Numbered from the stretch's first letter, positions 1 to 6,235 are shown. The stretch is DNA of 6,483 bases from CAZFDE01 sp964517795 (GCA_964517795.1 CAZFDE010000114.1:1-6483); one strand, 5' to 3'. Program-made: numbers and translations. The notes: generated by a model not told the origin, from the letters alone.

Positions 1-99
1 AGCCCAATAATAAGGATTTTCCAATGAAGATGCCGCTTTTCAACCCAAAAATAAGGATGGTCGCCCGAAGGGCCTCCACAATGCTACTCACTACTCACT

Positions 100-114
100 G
101 CGGCCAACGGCCGC
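100..114. repeat. GC hairpin GCGGCC-AAC-GGCCGC
   Basis: A perfect 6-bp inverted repeat with a 3-base loop. The same arms recur at 185-199 and 6247-6262. No T-run follows on either strand, so it does not look like an intrinsic terminator. Confidence 0.7.
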
Positions 115-184
115 CGGCCACCTTGGTTAAGATAGGCAAAAATGAAACAACTAAAAACTAAAAATTCACGACTCAAAACTGCCC

Positions 185-199
185 GCGGCCACCGGCCGC
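185..199. repeat. GC hairpin GCGGCC-ACC-GGCCGC
   Basis: A perfect 6-bp inverted repeat with a 3-base loop, second copy of the hairpin at 100-114. It is followed by AGTTAAGAAGG rather than a T-run, so a role as terminator is unlikely. Confidence 0.7.
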
Positions 200-451
200 A
201 GTTAAGAAGGATAAAATACGAACCACGAAACACGAGTTCCGAATCGGTCACATAAGGATCAATCATTCACCCGCTACGGGACGATCTGAAAAAGAATGCA
301 GTTTTTCAATACTGATATCATCGATTGCACCACGAATGCATTTTGCCACTTAGTCAGAATGTATGGAATGTGCTTAAGCCAAAGCATTTTTATGACGAAA
401 AACTTGTAATACCGGATGTTCTGGCCGGGGGGGCATCGTGACGAGTTTTTT

Positions 452-457
452 AAGGAT
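452..457 (+). promoter_or_regulatory. Ribosome-binding site that fixes the receptor start
   Basis: AAGGAT sits 6 bases before ATG 464. The upstream in-frame ATG at 416 has no comparable purine-rich site, and it would put 16 charged or aromatic residues ahead of a good signal peptide. The site therefore favours ATG 464. Confidence 0.7.
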
Positions 458-463
458 ATACCG

Positions 464-2449
464 ATGAGGCTGAACGGCCATATAAAAACACGAATGTTTG
501 CGGCCCTTTTGTTGACGGTATCTTTAACCGCAACCGGGGCCCGGTGCCTGGCCGAAACAGTGGACACCAACGCACTGATGGAAATGTCACTGGAAGAGCT
601 GATGGATATGAAGATCGTAACTTCCGTGGCGGGCAAAAGTGAATCCTGGTTCGATACCCCCTCCGCGATCTACGTAATCACCGCCGATGACATTCGCCGC
701 GCCGGTCACCGCAGCATCGCCGAAGCGTTGCGGATGGTCCCCGGTGCCCAGGTCTTGCAGGAGACATCGAGCCATTACGCCCTGACGATCCGCGGATTCA
801 ACGGCCCCTACGTCAATAAACTGCTGGTACTGATCGACGGCCGGACCGTATTCGATCCGGCATTCTCAGGGACCTTCTGGGACATCACAGACGTGGTCCT
901 CGAAGACATCGATCGGATCGAAGTGATCCGCGGGCCCGGCGCGACCCTCTGGGGCGCTAATGCCGTCAATGGGGTGGTCAATATCATTACCAAAAACAGT
1001 AAAGACACCCAGGGAACGTATATGACCGGCGGGATGGGCAATTACGAACGCGGATTTGCAACGATTCGGCACGGCCTGCAAATCAATGAGAACACCTGGG
1101 GCCGCGTGTACGGCAAATACACCAATCGCAACGAACTGCCCGATCGGGACGGGCACGGCCAGCATGACGATTGGGACCTGGCACAGGGCGGATTTCGGTT
1201 GGACAGTCTCCTCGAAGAGAACACACAGTTTACCTTCCAGGGCGATGCCTACCATAGCGATGACATCGGTTCTTATGTCAAGGTGCCGTTACTCAGCGCA
1301 CCGGGAACCTATGATAATCGGACGCATAATGACCGAGCCACCGGCGGCAACCTGTTGTTCCGGTACGAAAAAAATCCCGATCAGGATAACGGATGGTCCC
1401 TGCAGGGCTATTACGAACGGGTCAGCCGCAGCCTGCTGGAAGGGCTGAACCTGAACCGCGATACATACGACCTGGATTTTCGACATCGTTTTACCATGGG
1501 GGATGGACATAAAATGATCTGGGGCCTGAACTGGCGAATGCATAACGATTATTATAATGCCGGTGAATACATCAGTTATGACCCCGCCAGCCGCACGACG
1601 AATCTGTATTCCGGATTTGTCCAGGACACGATGACGCTGGTCGAAGACACCTTATTTTTTATGCTTGGAACCAAGTTAGAGGACAACGATTACACCGGTT
1701 TTGAGTGGCAGCCGAGCGGCCGGATCTGGTGGACACCGAACGATAAACAGATGCTCTGGGCGGCGTACTCCAGACCGGTCCGTACACCCGCACGGACGGA
1801 AGACGATATCCGATTGGTCTATCTGTATGCTCCATCGCCGATCACGATCGACGGGCAGACCGGTACCGATGCGGAAAAAGTGGATGCATACGAAGCGGGT
1901 TATCGTCATAAATGGACCGATACCCTCACATCGGATACGGCCGTCTTTTACAATAAATACAGAGGCCTGCTGACGTTTCCGGCGACGACACCCCCGCTGT
2001 CGCTGACTTACGGCAATCGCGCCGATGGCCAGACCAGCGGTATCGAACAGATCCTGATCTGGCAGATTCGGGACAACTGGCGCTTCGAAGGCTCATATAC
2101 ATTCATGAACGGCGGCACCGATCCGGGCAATGAAGTGGTGGATATCGAAGTCCGCGAATCCCAGCACATGTTCAGTTTTCGTTCCTATCTGGATATTACA
2201 TCCGATGTTGAATGGAATGTTGCCGGCTACTGGTACGGCAAACAGGCGGATGAACCTAATCGCGGCGTCGAAAACAACCTGCGTCTGGATACCGGCATTA
2301 CCTGGCGAGTTGACGATCGTGTGGAAGTAGCGATCGTCGGCCACAATTTGCTCGACAGCAAACGTTACGAATACGCCGATCCGCTCTTTGAGCCGAATAT
2401 CACCCAGGTTCCGCGAAGCTTCTATGTCCAGGTAACCTACCGGTTCTAA
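464..2449 (+). CDS. TonB-dependent outer-membrane receptor
   Basis: Predicted 661-residue outer-membrane active-transport channel, energised through TonB-ExbB-ExbD; the ligand is unknown. A signal peptide covers about residues 1-30: basic start, hydrophobic core AALLLTVSLTATG, likely cleavage after CLA. Next comes the segment SLEELMDMKIVTSVAGK (42-58), which is common just before the plug in one class of these receptors and is a candidate TonB-contact region. The plug domain spans about 62-177, with ALTIRGF (106-112), VLIDGR (122-127), IEVIRGPGATLWGANA (152-167) and NGVVNIITK (169-177). The rest has alternating aromatic and polar residues typical of a 22-strand barrel and ends in YVQVTYRF, with the terminal Phe used for outer-membrane assembly. 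Length fits the smaller, vitamin B12- or siderophore-type receptors. No exbB, exbD or tonB gene lies nearby. It converges on the hydrolase gene, with only 16 bases between the two stop codons. Family assignment is secure; substrate is not. Confidence 0.93.
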   Translation: MRLNGHIKTRMFAALLLTVSLTATGARCLAETVDTNALMEMSLEELMDMKIVTSVAGKSESWFDTPSAIYVITADDIRRAGHRSIAEALRMVPGAQVLQETSSHYALTIRGFNGPYVNKLLVLIDGRTVFDPAFSGTFWDITDVVLEDIDRIEVIRGPGATLWGANAVNGVVNIITKNSKDTQGTYMTGGMGNYERGFATIRHGLQINENTWGRVYGKYTNRNELPDRDGHGQHDDWDLAQGGFRLDSLLEENTQFTFQGDAYHSDDIGSYVKVPLLSAPGTYDNRTHNDRATGGNLLFRYEKNPDQDNGWSLQGYYERVSRSLLEGLNLNRDTYDLDFRHRFTMGDGHKMIWGLNWRMHNDYYNAGEYISYDPASRTTNLYSGFVQDTMTLVEDTLFFMLGTKLEDNDYTGFEWQPSGRIWWTPNDKQMLWAAYSRPVRTPARTEDDIRLVYLYAPSPITIDGQTGTDAEKVDAYEAGYRHKWTDTLTSDTAVFYNKYRGLLTFPATTPPLSLTYGNRADGQTSGIEQILIWQIRDNWRFEGSYTFMNGGTDPGNEVVDIEVRESQHMFSFRSYLDITSDVEWNVAGYWYGKQADEPNRGVENNLRLDTGITWRVDDRVEVAIVGHNLLDSKRYEYADPLFEPNITQVPRSFYVQVTYRF

Positions 2450-2465
2450 GAGAATCATCAGCCAT

Positions 2466-3002
2466 TTATTTGATCAATTTTGCGATCTCTTTGAATTGGG
2501 GGTGTTCGGCGGTTTTTAACAGCTCGAACAGGGCCATTTCCACCGAACAGAGCTTGGCCGATTCGGCCGCTAATCGCTGCAGCGCGATCTGTTTGTTTTC
2601 TTCGGTCCGCGAGGAAACCGCATCGGCGACGATATAAACCTCATGATATTTGGCCAATAGATCCATCGCCGTCTGATAGACACAGACGTGGGTTTCGATC
2701 CCGCATAAGAGAATCTGCTTTCGATTCAGCTCGGCGAGCTTTTGGTTAAAAGTTTCCGTGCAGCAGGAAAACAGCATTTTATCGACCGGCTCAATATCAG
2801 CCAGCAGCGGCGCGATCTCGTCGATATAGCCGCCGAGGGCCTTGGGGTACTGGCGACAGCAGAGGATCGGGATGTCGAGGATATTCGCGGCCCGAATGAG
2901 AATCGTCAGATTTTTGAAAAGTCTCTCGCGCCCGGCCATCAGTTGCGCGAGCTTGCCCTGCACATCCACCACCACCAGCGAACATGTATCGATATTCAAC
3001 AT
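2466..3002 (-). CDS. Isochorismatase-family cysteine hydrolase, ISOC1/ISOC2-like
   Basis: A 178-residue cytoplasmic alpha/beta hydrolase, full length for the family. The Asp-Lys-Cys catalytic triad is visible: D13 in LVVVDVQGKL, K75 in DKMLFSC and C107 in CGIETHVCVYQTA. The motif RQYPKALGG (50-58), the GIETHVC loop and the C-terminal HPQFKEIAKLIK closely resemble the ISOC1/ISOC2 branch, whose physiological substrates are poorly known. True isochorismate cleavage is therefore not implied; amide or other small-molecule hydrolysis is equally possible. I chose ATG 3002 because AAAAGG (3009-3014) abuts the earlier ATG at 3008 but lies 6 bases from ATG 3002; the longer form would add Met-Phe. The gene starts 23 bases after the sulfatase stop codon on the same strand, so the two are probably co-transcribed. 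No signal peptide or membrane segment is seen. How it serves sulfatase function is unclear. Confidence 0.88.
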   Translation of the reverse strand: MLNIDTCSLVVVDVQGKLAQLMAGRERLFKNLTILIRAANILDIPILCCRQYPKALGGYIDEIAPLLADIEPVDKMLFSCCTETFNQKLAELNRKQILLCGIETHVCVYQTAMDLLAKYHEVYIVADAVSSRTEENKQIALQRLAAESAKLCSVEMALFELLKTAEHPQFKEIAKLIK

Positions 3003-3008
3003 AAACAT

Positions 3009-3014
3009 CCTTTT
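3009..3014 (-). promoter_or_regulatory. Ribosome-binding site that decides the hydrolase start
   Basis: On the minus strand AAAAGG directly touches the ATG at 3008, leaving no room for initiation there, but it is 6 bases from the in-frame ATG at 3002. This favours the shorter product. Confidence 0.6.
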
Positions 3015-3025
3015 ACACTTCGAAT

Positions 3026-4540
3026 TTAAGCGTCTTTTAATTTATATGTCCCGGGTATTTTGGTGCGGTCCTTGGGCGTATCCTCGAGCCACTGCGGTTC
3101 GCCAAGCGATTCCAAATAGTCTCGGATTTGCTCCGTGAACTGTTTGCGGAGATCCGTATATTTCGGATCATCACAAAGATTGTTCATCTGTAACGGATCG
3201 GCGATATTGTCGAACAGGTGCCACGGCGACACCTTCCCGGTTTCGGGATCTTTTTGCAGGGTAAACGTCCATCGCTTGGTGCGCACGCCTCGGTAGTCCC
3301 TGAGTTTGGGTTGTTTTTTAATAATATAATGGGTCGCTTCGGGCAGGTTATACAGGATAAATTGCGATTGCGGCTCGTCGCCTTCGCCGGTGCACAGCCG
3401 CCGGGAAAGGTCCATGCCCTGCATGGCGGTGGGGATCTTGTCGCGGTGACCGGTCAGCGCCAGAAGCGTCGGTGCGATATCAATCGCGCCCAGCAGCAGA
3501 TCATCCGTTTTGCCGGCCGGCAGCTTGCCCGGATATCTTGCGATAAACGGCACGCAGATTGATTCTTCGTACGGGTAGCGTTTCCATTTAACACCGTGCG
3601 CGAAGTGAAGATCGCCGTGGTCCGCAGTGAAAATCACGATGGTCTTGTTCGCCAAACCGGTTTCGTCCAACTTATCCAGGATGCGGCCGATTTCCTCATC
3701 CACTGAGGATATCTGGGCATAGAAGTCTTTGAGGTTGCGCATATTTCGCTCGGTTCGATCCTCCTTCGGCACATTTTCCCAGAACGGCGTTTCGATCGAG
3801 CGGTAATAATCCACCCACTTTTGCTTTGCACCGGGATAGGATGGATGCGGCGGATTAATACTCAATACACCGCAAAACGGTTTATCGCTGTTCTTGTTTT
3901 CATCAATGAATTCGATAAATCGATCCGTTAAAAATTCGGGCGCATAGCCGTCAATCTTCTTATATGTGCCGTCCTTGTCCCAGACATACGTATTTCGCGG
4001 GCGATTGTGATTGCTGGTCTGCATCCACAGATCGTCAAAGCCGTGCCGCAGCTTCGGCGGGGTTAACACGGCCGGCGTCTCAATTTCACAGTCTCTTTTA
4101 CCATCGACCCATTGGGGAGTTTCACCGCCGGGATGCAGATGCCATTTGCCGATATAGCCCATCGTATAGCCGGCTTGCTTGAGGATTTTCGACCACGTGG
4201 GCCATTCGTCACTTAACGGGAACTTAGAATGATTATTGACAAATCCGGTTTGATGGCCGTACATGCCGCTGAAAAGTGTTGCCCGATACGGCACGCAAAT
4301 CGGATTATTTGAAATGCAGTTTTTTACCGTAACACCCTCGCCGGCAAGACGATCGAGATTCGGCGTCTTGAGCAGATCGATCCCTCGCGACCAGCCTTTG
4401 GCAGGGTGCTCATCGGTAAAAATGAAGAGCAGGTTCGGTTTTTTAGCGGAGCTGCTTTTTGTTCCGGCAAAGACGTTGGCCAATGGAATCGATGCCAGCG
4501 TGATACCGCTGATTTTGAGAAAATCACGTCTTTTGATCAT
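3026..4540 (-). CDS. Tat-exported sulfatase (formylglycine, Cys-type)
   Basis: A 504-residue sulfate-ester hydrolase of the alkaline phosphatase superfamily, predicted to act in the periplasm or outside the cell. The N-terminus MIKRRDFLK plus a hydrophobic stretch to about residue 26 is a twin-arginine signal. Sulfatase landmarks follow in order: LLFIFTDEH with metal-binding D43; TPNLDRLAGEGV (59-70); CVPYRATLFSG, where C82 is the CxPxR cysteine matured to formylglycine; GKWH (131-134) with K132 and H134; PPHPSY with H232; TADHGD with D307 and H308; K320 in GVKWKR; and the C-terminal LFD...DP...NNL pattern (442-455). The second acidic metal position reads D-E-H rather than the common D-D. The substrate could be a sulfated polysaccharide or a small aryl or choline-type ester; sequence alone does not decide. 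No maturase gene (FGE or anSME) is in the window. ATG 4540 was chosen over ATG 4558 because it starts the Tat signal and has AAGG 7 bases upstream. It is followed by the hydrolase gene after 23 bases. Confidence 0.93.
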   Translation of the reverse strand: MIKRRDFLKISGITLASIPLANVFAGTKSSSAKKPNLLFIFTDEHPAKGWSRGIDLLKTPNLDRLAGEGVTVKNCISNNPICVPYRATLFSGMYGHQTGFVNNHSKFPLSDEWPTWSKILKQAGYTMGYIGKWHLHPGGETPQWVDGKRDCEIETPAVLTPPKLRHGFDDLWMQTSNHNRPRNTYVWDKDGTYKKIDGYAPEFLTDRFIEFIDENKNSDKPFCGVLSINPPHPSYPGAKQKWVDYYRSIETPFWENVPKEDRTERNMRNLKDFYAQISSVDEEIGRILDKLDETGLANKTIVIFTADHGDLHFAHGVKWKRYPYEESICVPFIARYPGKLPAGKTDDLLLGAIDIAPTLLALTGHRDKIPTAMQGMDLSRRLCTGEGDEPQSQFILYNLPEATHYIIKKQPKLRDYRGVRTKRWTFTLQKDPETGKVSPWHLFDNIADPLQMNNLCDDPKYTDLRKQFTEQIRDYLESLGEPQWLEDTPKDRTKIPGTYKLKDA

Positions 4541-4547
4541 ATTAGGG

Positions 4548-4551
4548 CCTT
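4548..4551 (-). promoter_or_regulatory. Ribosome-binding site that supports the sulfatase start
   Basis: AAGG on the minus strand, 7 bases before ATG 4540. The alternative ATG at 4558 is preceded by AATTCGAAAA with no good Shine-Dalgarno match. Confidence 0.5.
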
Positions 4552-4572
4552 GCTGCATTTTTCGAATTCATT

Positions 4573-4591
4573 GACACTCGGTACGAATGTC
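4573..4591 (-). promoter_or_regulatory. Dyad / leader hairpin upstream of the sulfatase
   Basis: Arms 4573-4580 (GACACTCG) and 4584-4591 (CGAATGTC) flank a 3-base centre, with one mismatch as DNA. In a minus-strand transcript the mismatch becomes a G-U pair, so GACAUUCG and CGAGUGUC form a continuous 8-bp stem. It lies 33-51 bases before the sulfatase ATG and has no T-run after it. It could be an operator for a dimeric regulator or a 5'-leader hairpin. Function is inferred from position only. Confidence 0.4.
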
Positions 4592-4620
4592 TTTTCAAAA
4601 CCGGTAAAACAATCAAGGAT

Positions 4621-4649
4621 AGGATAGTCAAAAATGCGTCAAAATTCAA
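4621..4649 (-). promoter_or_regulatory. Possible promoter for sulfatase-hydrolase
   Basis: Reading the minus strand, TTGAAT (4649-4644) and TATCCT (4626-4621) are separated by 17 bases. Each matches four of six sigma-70 consensus bases. A second overlapping TATCCT lies 5 bases further on, 15 bases from a TTGACG. Transcription from here would give a leader of roughly 70-75 bases that includes the dyad at 4573-4591. The match is weak in AT-rich DNA, and read-through from the sigma genes is an alternative. Confidence 0.25.
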
Positions 4650-4656
4650 ATGGTTT

Positions 4657-5634
4657 TTAGCGGCCGACCTGTACGGTCAAAAAGACCATCACGTCCATCG
4701 GCGCTTCGGCGGTATCCATTTTCGGCTCACTGGAGGTCAGTGCGGGTTTGGGGATCGTCACCAGCGGCAGATCGCCCGATTCATTCAACCCCAATGGTTT
4801 GAGCGAATCAGCAACTGTATTCAGTGTTGAAAACGTTCGTGCGATCTGAGCGGATTGCGAGATACTGTCCTGATCCATGATGCGGCGACACTGTTCGGGC
4901 CGGATTGCTTCGAGGATAAGCGGCTGATCCTGGCCGAACGCATCGAGTTTCAGCGATGTCTTATCCAGCCGGGCCCAGATCGTCTCAAGATCGTTAATAA
5001 ACTGTATCGCCGCGGGACGCGAACCGCGAAGCAGGTAGGTTTTTTGAGTGTCTGTTTCGGCCAGTGTGGACGATTGCAGTAATTGATTCTCCCGGATCGA
5101 CCGGGCGACAAAGGCGCTGACCGTTTCGAGATTCTGCGTTTGCAGATCCAGTGTCAGATTCAGTATCTCGGGTGTACGGGGTGTGTCGGTTGCGACCGCA
5201 ACCGGCGTTTGTGCGGGCTGTTCGGGGACATTATTCCAGTTTGCCACGATGGACGGCTGCTGGTACGACTGCGGCCCGATGATGCGATAGACCACGCCAG
5301 TCAATGCCGCCAGCAGCGCGATCATTGCTGCGGCTGTGGCGAGTTTTCTAAATTTCAGGTGTCGTCCGCCGCGAATGTCCTCGATCGTTTCGGTATCTTC
5401 ACCCAAGAGGCTCTGGCGTTCCAGTGCGGCGATCACATCAACTTTAAGCGTGGCGGGCGGGTCGGCATCGGGGACCGCCGACAACAGTTCGCACGTCCGC
5501 TGCATCCGGCGCAGCCGCTCGGCGATCTCGGGGTCGTTATCGATCAGCCGCTGCAGTTCGGTCTGCTGTCGCTCACTGAGCGTTTCGTCGAGATACCCGT
5601 TAAGCAATTCGTCGATCGGATCATATTCGTTCAT
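4657..5634 (-). CDS. Single-pass membrane anti-sigma-factor-like protein
   Basis: A 325-residue protein encoded immediately after the ECF sigma gene, so most likely the cognate anti-sigma factor that holds the sigma factor at the membrane until a signal arrives. Residues 1-75 are acidic and helical (DELLNGYLDETLSERQQ, then DNDPEIAERLRRMQ), resembling the N-terminal sigma-binding domain of planctomycete-type anti-sigma factors. The only cysteines are C48 and C249, so the HxxxCxxC zinc motif is absent. A single membrane helix lies at about 98-118 (LATAAAMIALLAALTGVVYR). The remaining roughly 205 residues, beginning with a Pro/Gln/Thr-rich linker (121-155), are predicted extracytoplasmic and I do not recognise the domain. 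Its ATG overlaps the sigma stop codon (ATGA) and has a strong GGAGGT 9 bases upstream, pointing to translational coupling. Role comes mainly from context and architecture; sequence identity to a named family is not established. Confidence 0.75.
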   Translation of the reverse strand: MNEYDPIDELLNGYLDETLSERQQTELQRLIDNDPEIAERLRRMQRTCELLSAVPDADPPATLKVDVIAALERQSLLGEDTETIEDIRGGRHLKFRKLATAAAMIALLAALTGVVYRIIGPQSYQQPSIVANWNNVPEQPAQTPVAVATDTPRTPEILNLTLDLQTQNLETVSAFVARSIRENQLLQSSTLAETDTQKTYLLRGSRPAAIQFINDLETIWARLDKTSLKLDAFGQDQPLILEAIRPEQCRRIMDQDSISQSAQIARTFSTLNTVADSLKPLGLNESGDLPLVTIPKPALTSSEPKMDTAEAPMDVMVFLTVQVGR

Positions 5635-6230
5635 TTGATATACACCTCCAGCATGTCGTGCAGATGCCGGCGCGCCCGGCTGAGGCGGCTCTTGACCGTC
5701 CCCAATTCGATATCCAGCACATCGGCGATCTCGTCATAACTCAATCCTTCCATATCGCGCAGGACCAGGACTGTTCGGTGGTGTTCGTCAAGCTGCATCA
5801 TCGCCCGGGTCAGCAACTCACACAGTTCATTATTGGCCGCGATCGTTGCCGGATCGACGGCCGACTCGTTTGTCAGCAGTTCCTTCAACTGCCATCGCAT
5901 CGTATCGCTTTGCTGATCGGCCTGCAGCGAGGTAAATCCGAGTTTTACGCTGCGGCGGCAATGGTTGATCGTCAGGTTCACCGCAATGCGGTAGAGCCAT
6001 GTATAAAAGCTGCTTTTGCCTTCAAAGCGATTGATGTTTTCTAATACTTTGACAAACGTGTCCTGGGTAAGTTCCGCGGCATCTTCGCGATTGGCACAGA
6101 TTTTCAGGATAGTGTTGTAAACCCTTTTCTGGTATTTGGTTATGAGCCGACCGGCTGCGAGCATATCGCCGCTGCGACACTGGCGAACCAGTGTTTGATC
6201 GTCAATTCGGATATTATCGGACGAATCCAC
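5631..6230 (-). CDS. ECF-type RNA polymerase sigma factor
   Basis: A 199-residue sigma-70-family factor of the extracytoplasmic-function type, which redirects RNA polymerase to stress- or signal-specific promoters. Region 2 spans about residues 25-92: core contact around ITKYQKRVYN, then REDAAELTQDTFVKVLENI, the FEGKSSFYTWLYRIAVN stretch for -10 recognition, and NHCRR. A linker runs to about 140. Region 4 spans about 140-191, with LDEHHRTVLVLRDMEGLSYDE followed by the helix-turn-helix IADVLDIELGTVKSRLSRAR that reads the -35 element. Regions 1 and 3 are missing, as usual for ECF factors. I start it at GTG 6230, which has GGGAG five bases upstream. A longer frame from TTG 6254 lacks a ribosome-binding site and would begin in the loop of a hairpin. 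The stop codon overlaps the anti-sigma start. Targets are unknown; autoregulation is common in the family but no matching promoter pair could be picked out. Confidence 0.93.
   Translation of the reverse strand: MDSSDNIRIDDQTLVRQCRSGDMLAAGRLITKYQKRVYNTILKICANREDAAELTQDTFVKVLENINRFEGKSSFYTWLYRIAVNLTINHCRRSVKLGFTSLQADQQSDTMRWQLKELLTNESAVDPATIAANNELCELLTRAMMQLDEHHRTVLVLRDMEGLSYDEIADVLDIELGTVKSRLSRARRHLHDMLEVYIK
5644..5649 (-). promoter_or_regulatory. Strong ribosome-binding site inside the sigma gene
   Basis: GGAGGT on the minus strand lies within the last codons of the sigma gene, 9 bases before the anti-sigma ATG. It is the best Shine-Dalgarno match in the window. It should keep anti-sigma synthesis at least level with sigma synthesis. 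Confidence 0.65.
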
Positions 6231-6235
6231 AAAAA

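Larger units (their letters stand above)
94..223. repeat. Imperfect direct repeat, two units each carrying a GC-rich hairpin
   Basis: Unit A (about 94-148) and unit B (about 175-223) share the same order of parts: an ACTGC start, a GCGGCC...GGCCGC palindrome, then GTTAAGA (126-132 and 201-207), an AGG/AAGG, an A-run ending in AAAAT, and GAAC/GAAAC. They differ by indels, including an extra CGGCCACCTTG-like insertion in unit A between palindrome and GTTAAG. The shared order suggests duplication or two insertions of one dispersed intergenic repeat. No open frame is conserved between the units. Confidence 0.5.
1..463. other. Repeat-rich intergenic region upstream of the receptor gene
   Basis: I see no convincing gene here. 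The stretch alternates AT-rich DNA with two GC-rich hairpins (annotated separately). It also holds short tandem 7-mers: CTACTCA twice at 84-97 and ACTAAAA twice at 150-163. A degenerate ACGAA-like run lies at 219-237 (ACGAACCACGAAACACGAG, offset by a base or two). The heptamer TAAGGAT occurs at 11-17, 52-58 and 253-259, and again at 451-457, where it serves as the receptor ribosome-binding site. The 150 bases before the receptor are less repetitive. They contain GAATGCA twice (294-300 and 334-340) and a weak 5-bp stem (TGCTT 371-375 with AAGCA 382-386) followed by five T. I could not place a convincing promoter for the receptor. Confidence 0.6.

Noticed and set aside
24..161. 45-codon plus-strand frame after TAAGGAT
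   Set aside because: It runs through tandem 7-mers and a GC hairpin, its amino-acid make-up follows those repeats, and no family is recognisable. Kept only as a low-interest observation.
94..223. CRISPR-like array from the repeated GC hairpins
   Set aside because: There are only two imperfect units with variable lengths and no uniform spacers, and no cas genes are present.
371..391. Stem TGCTT/AAGCA followed by five T, read as a terminator
   Set aside because: The stem is only 5 bp with few G-C pairs, and there is no plus-strand gene before it to terminate.
416..463. Receptor start at ATG 416
   Set aside because: No ribosome-binding site, and it would place MFWPGGHRDEFFKDIP before an otherwise standard signal peptide.
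866..1255. 129-codon minus-strand frame inside the receptor gene
   Set aside because: It is antisense to the conserved plug domain and has no domain signal of its own.
4571..4600. Perfect TTGACA on the plus strand at 4571-4576 as a promoter -35
   Set aside because: No acceptable -10 follows at 16-18 bases and no plus-strand gene lies downstream; the bases are part of the dyad in the sulfatase leader.
5083..5739. 218-codon plus-strand frame antisense to the anti-sigma and sigma genes
   Set aside because: It lies opposite two well-supported coding regions, is rich in Arg, Cys and Gly as expected of a shadow frame, and has no recognisable domain.
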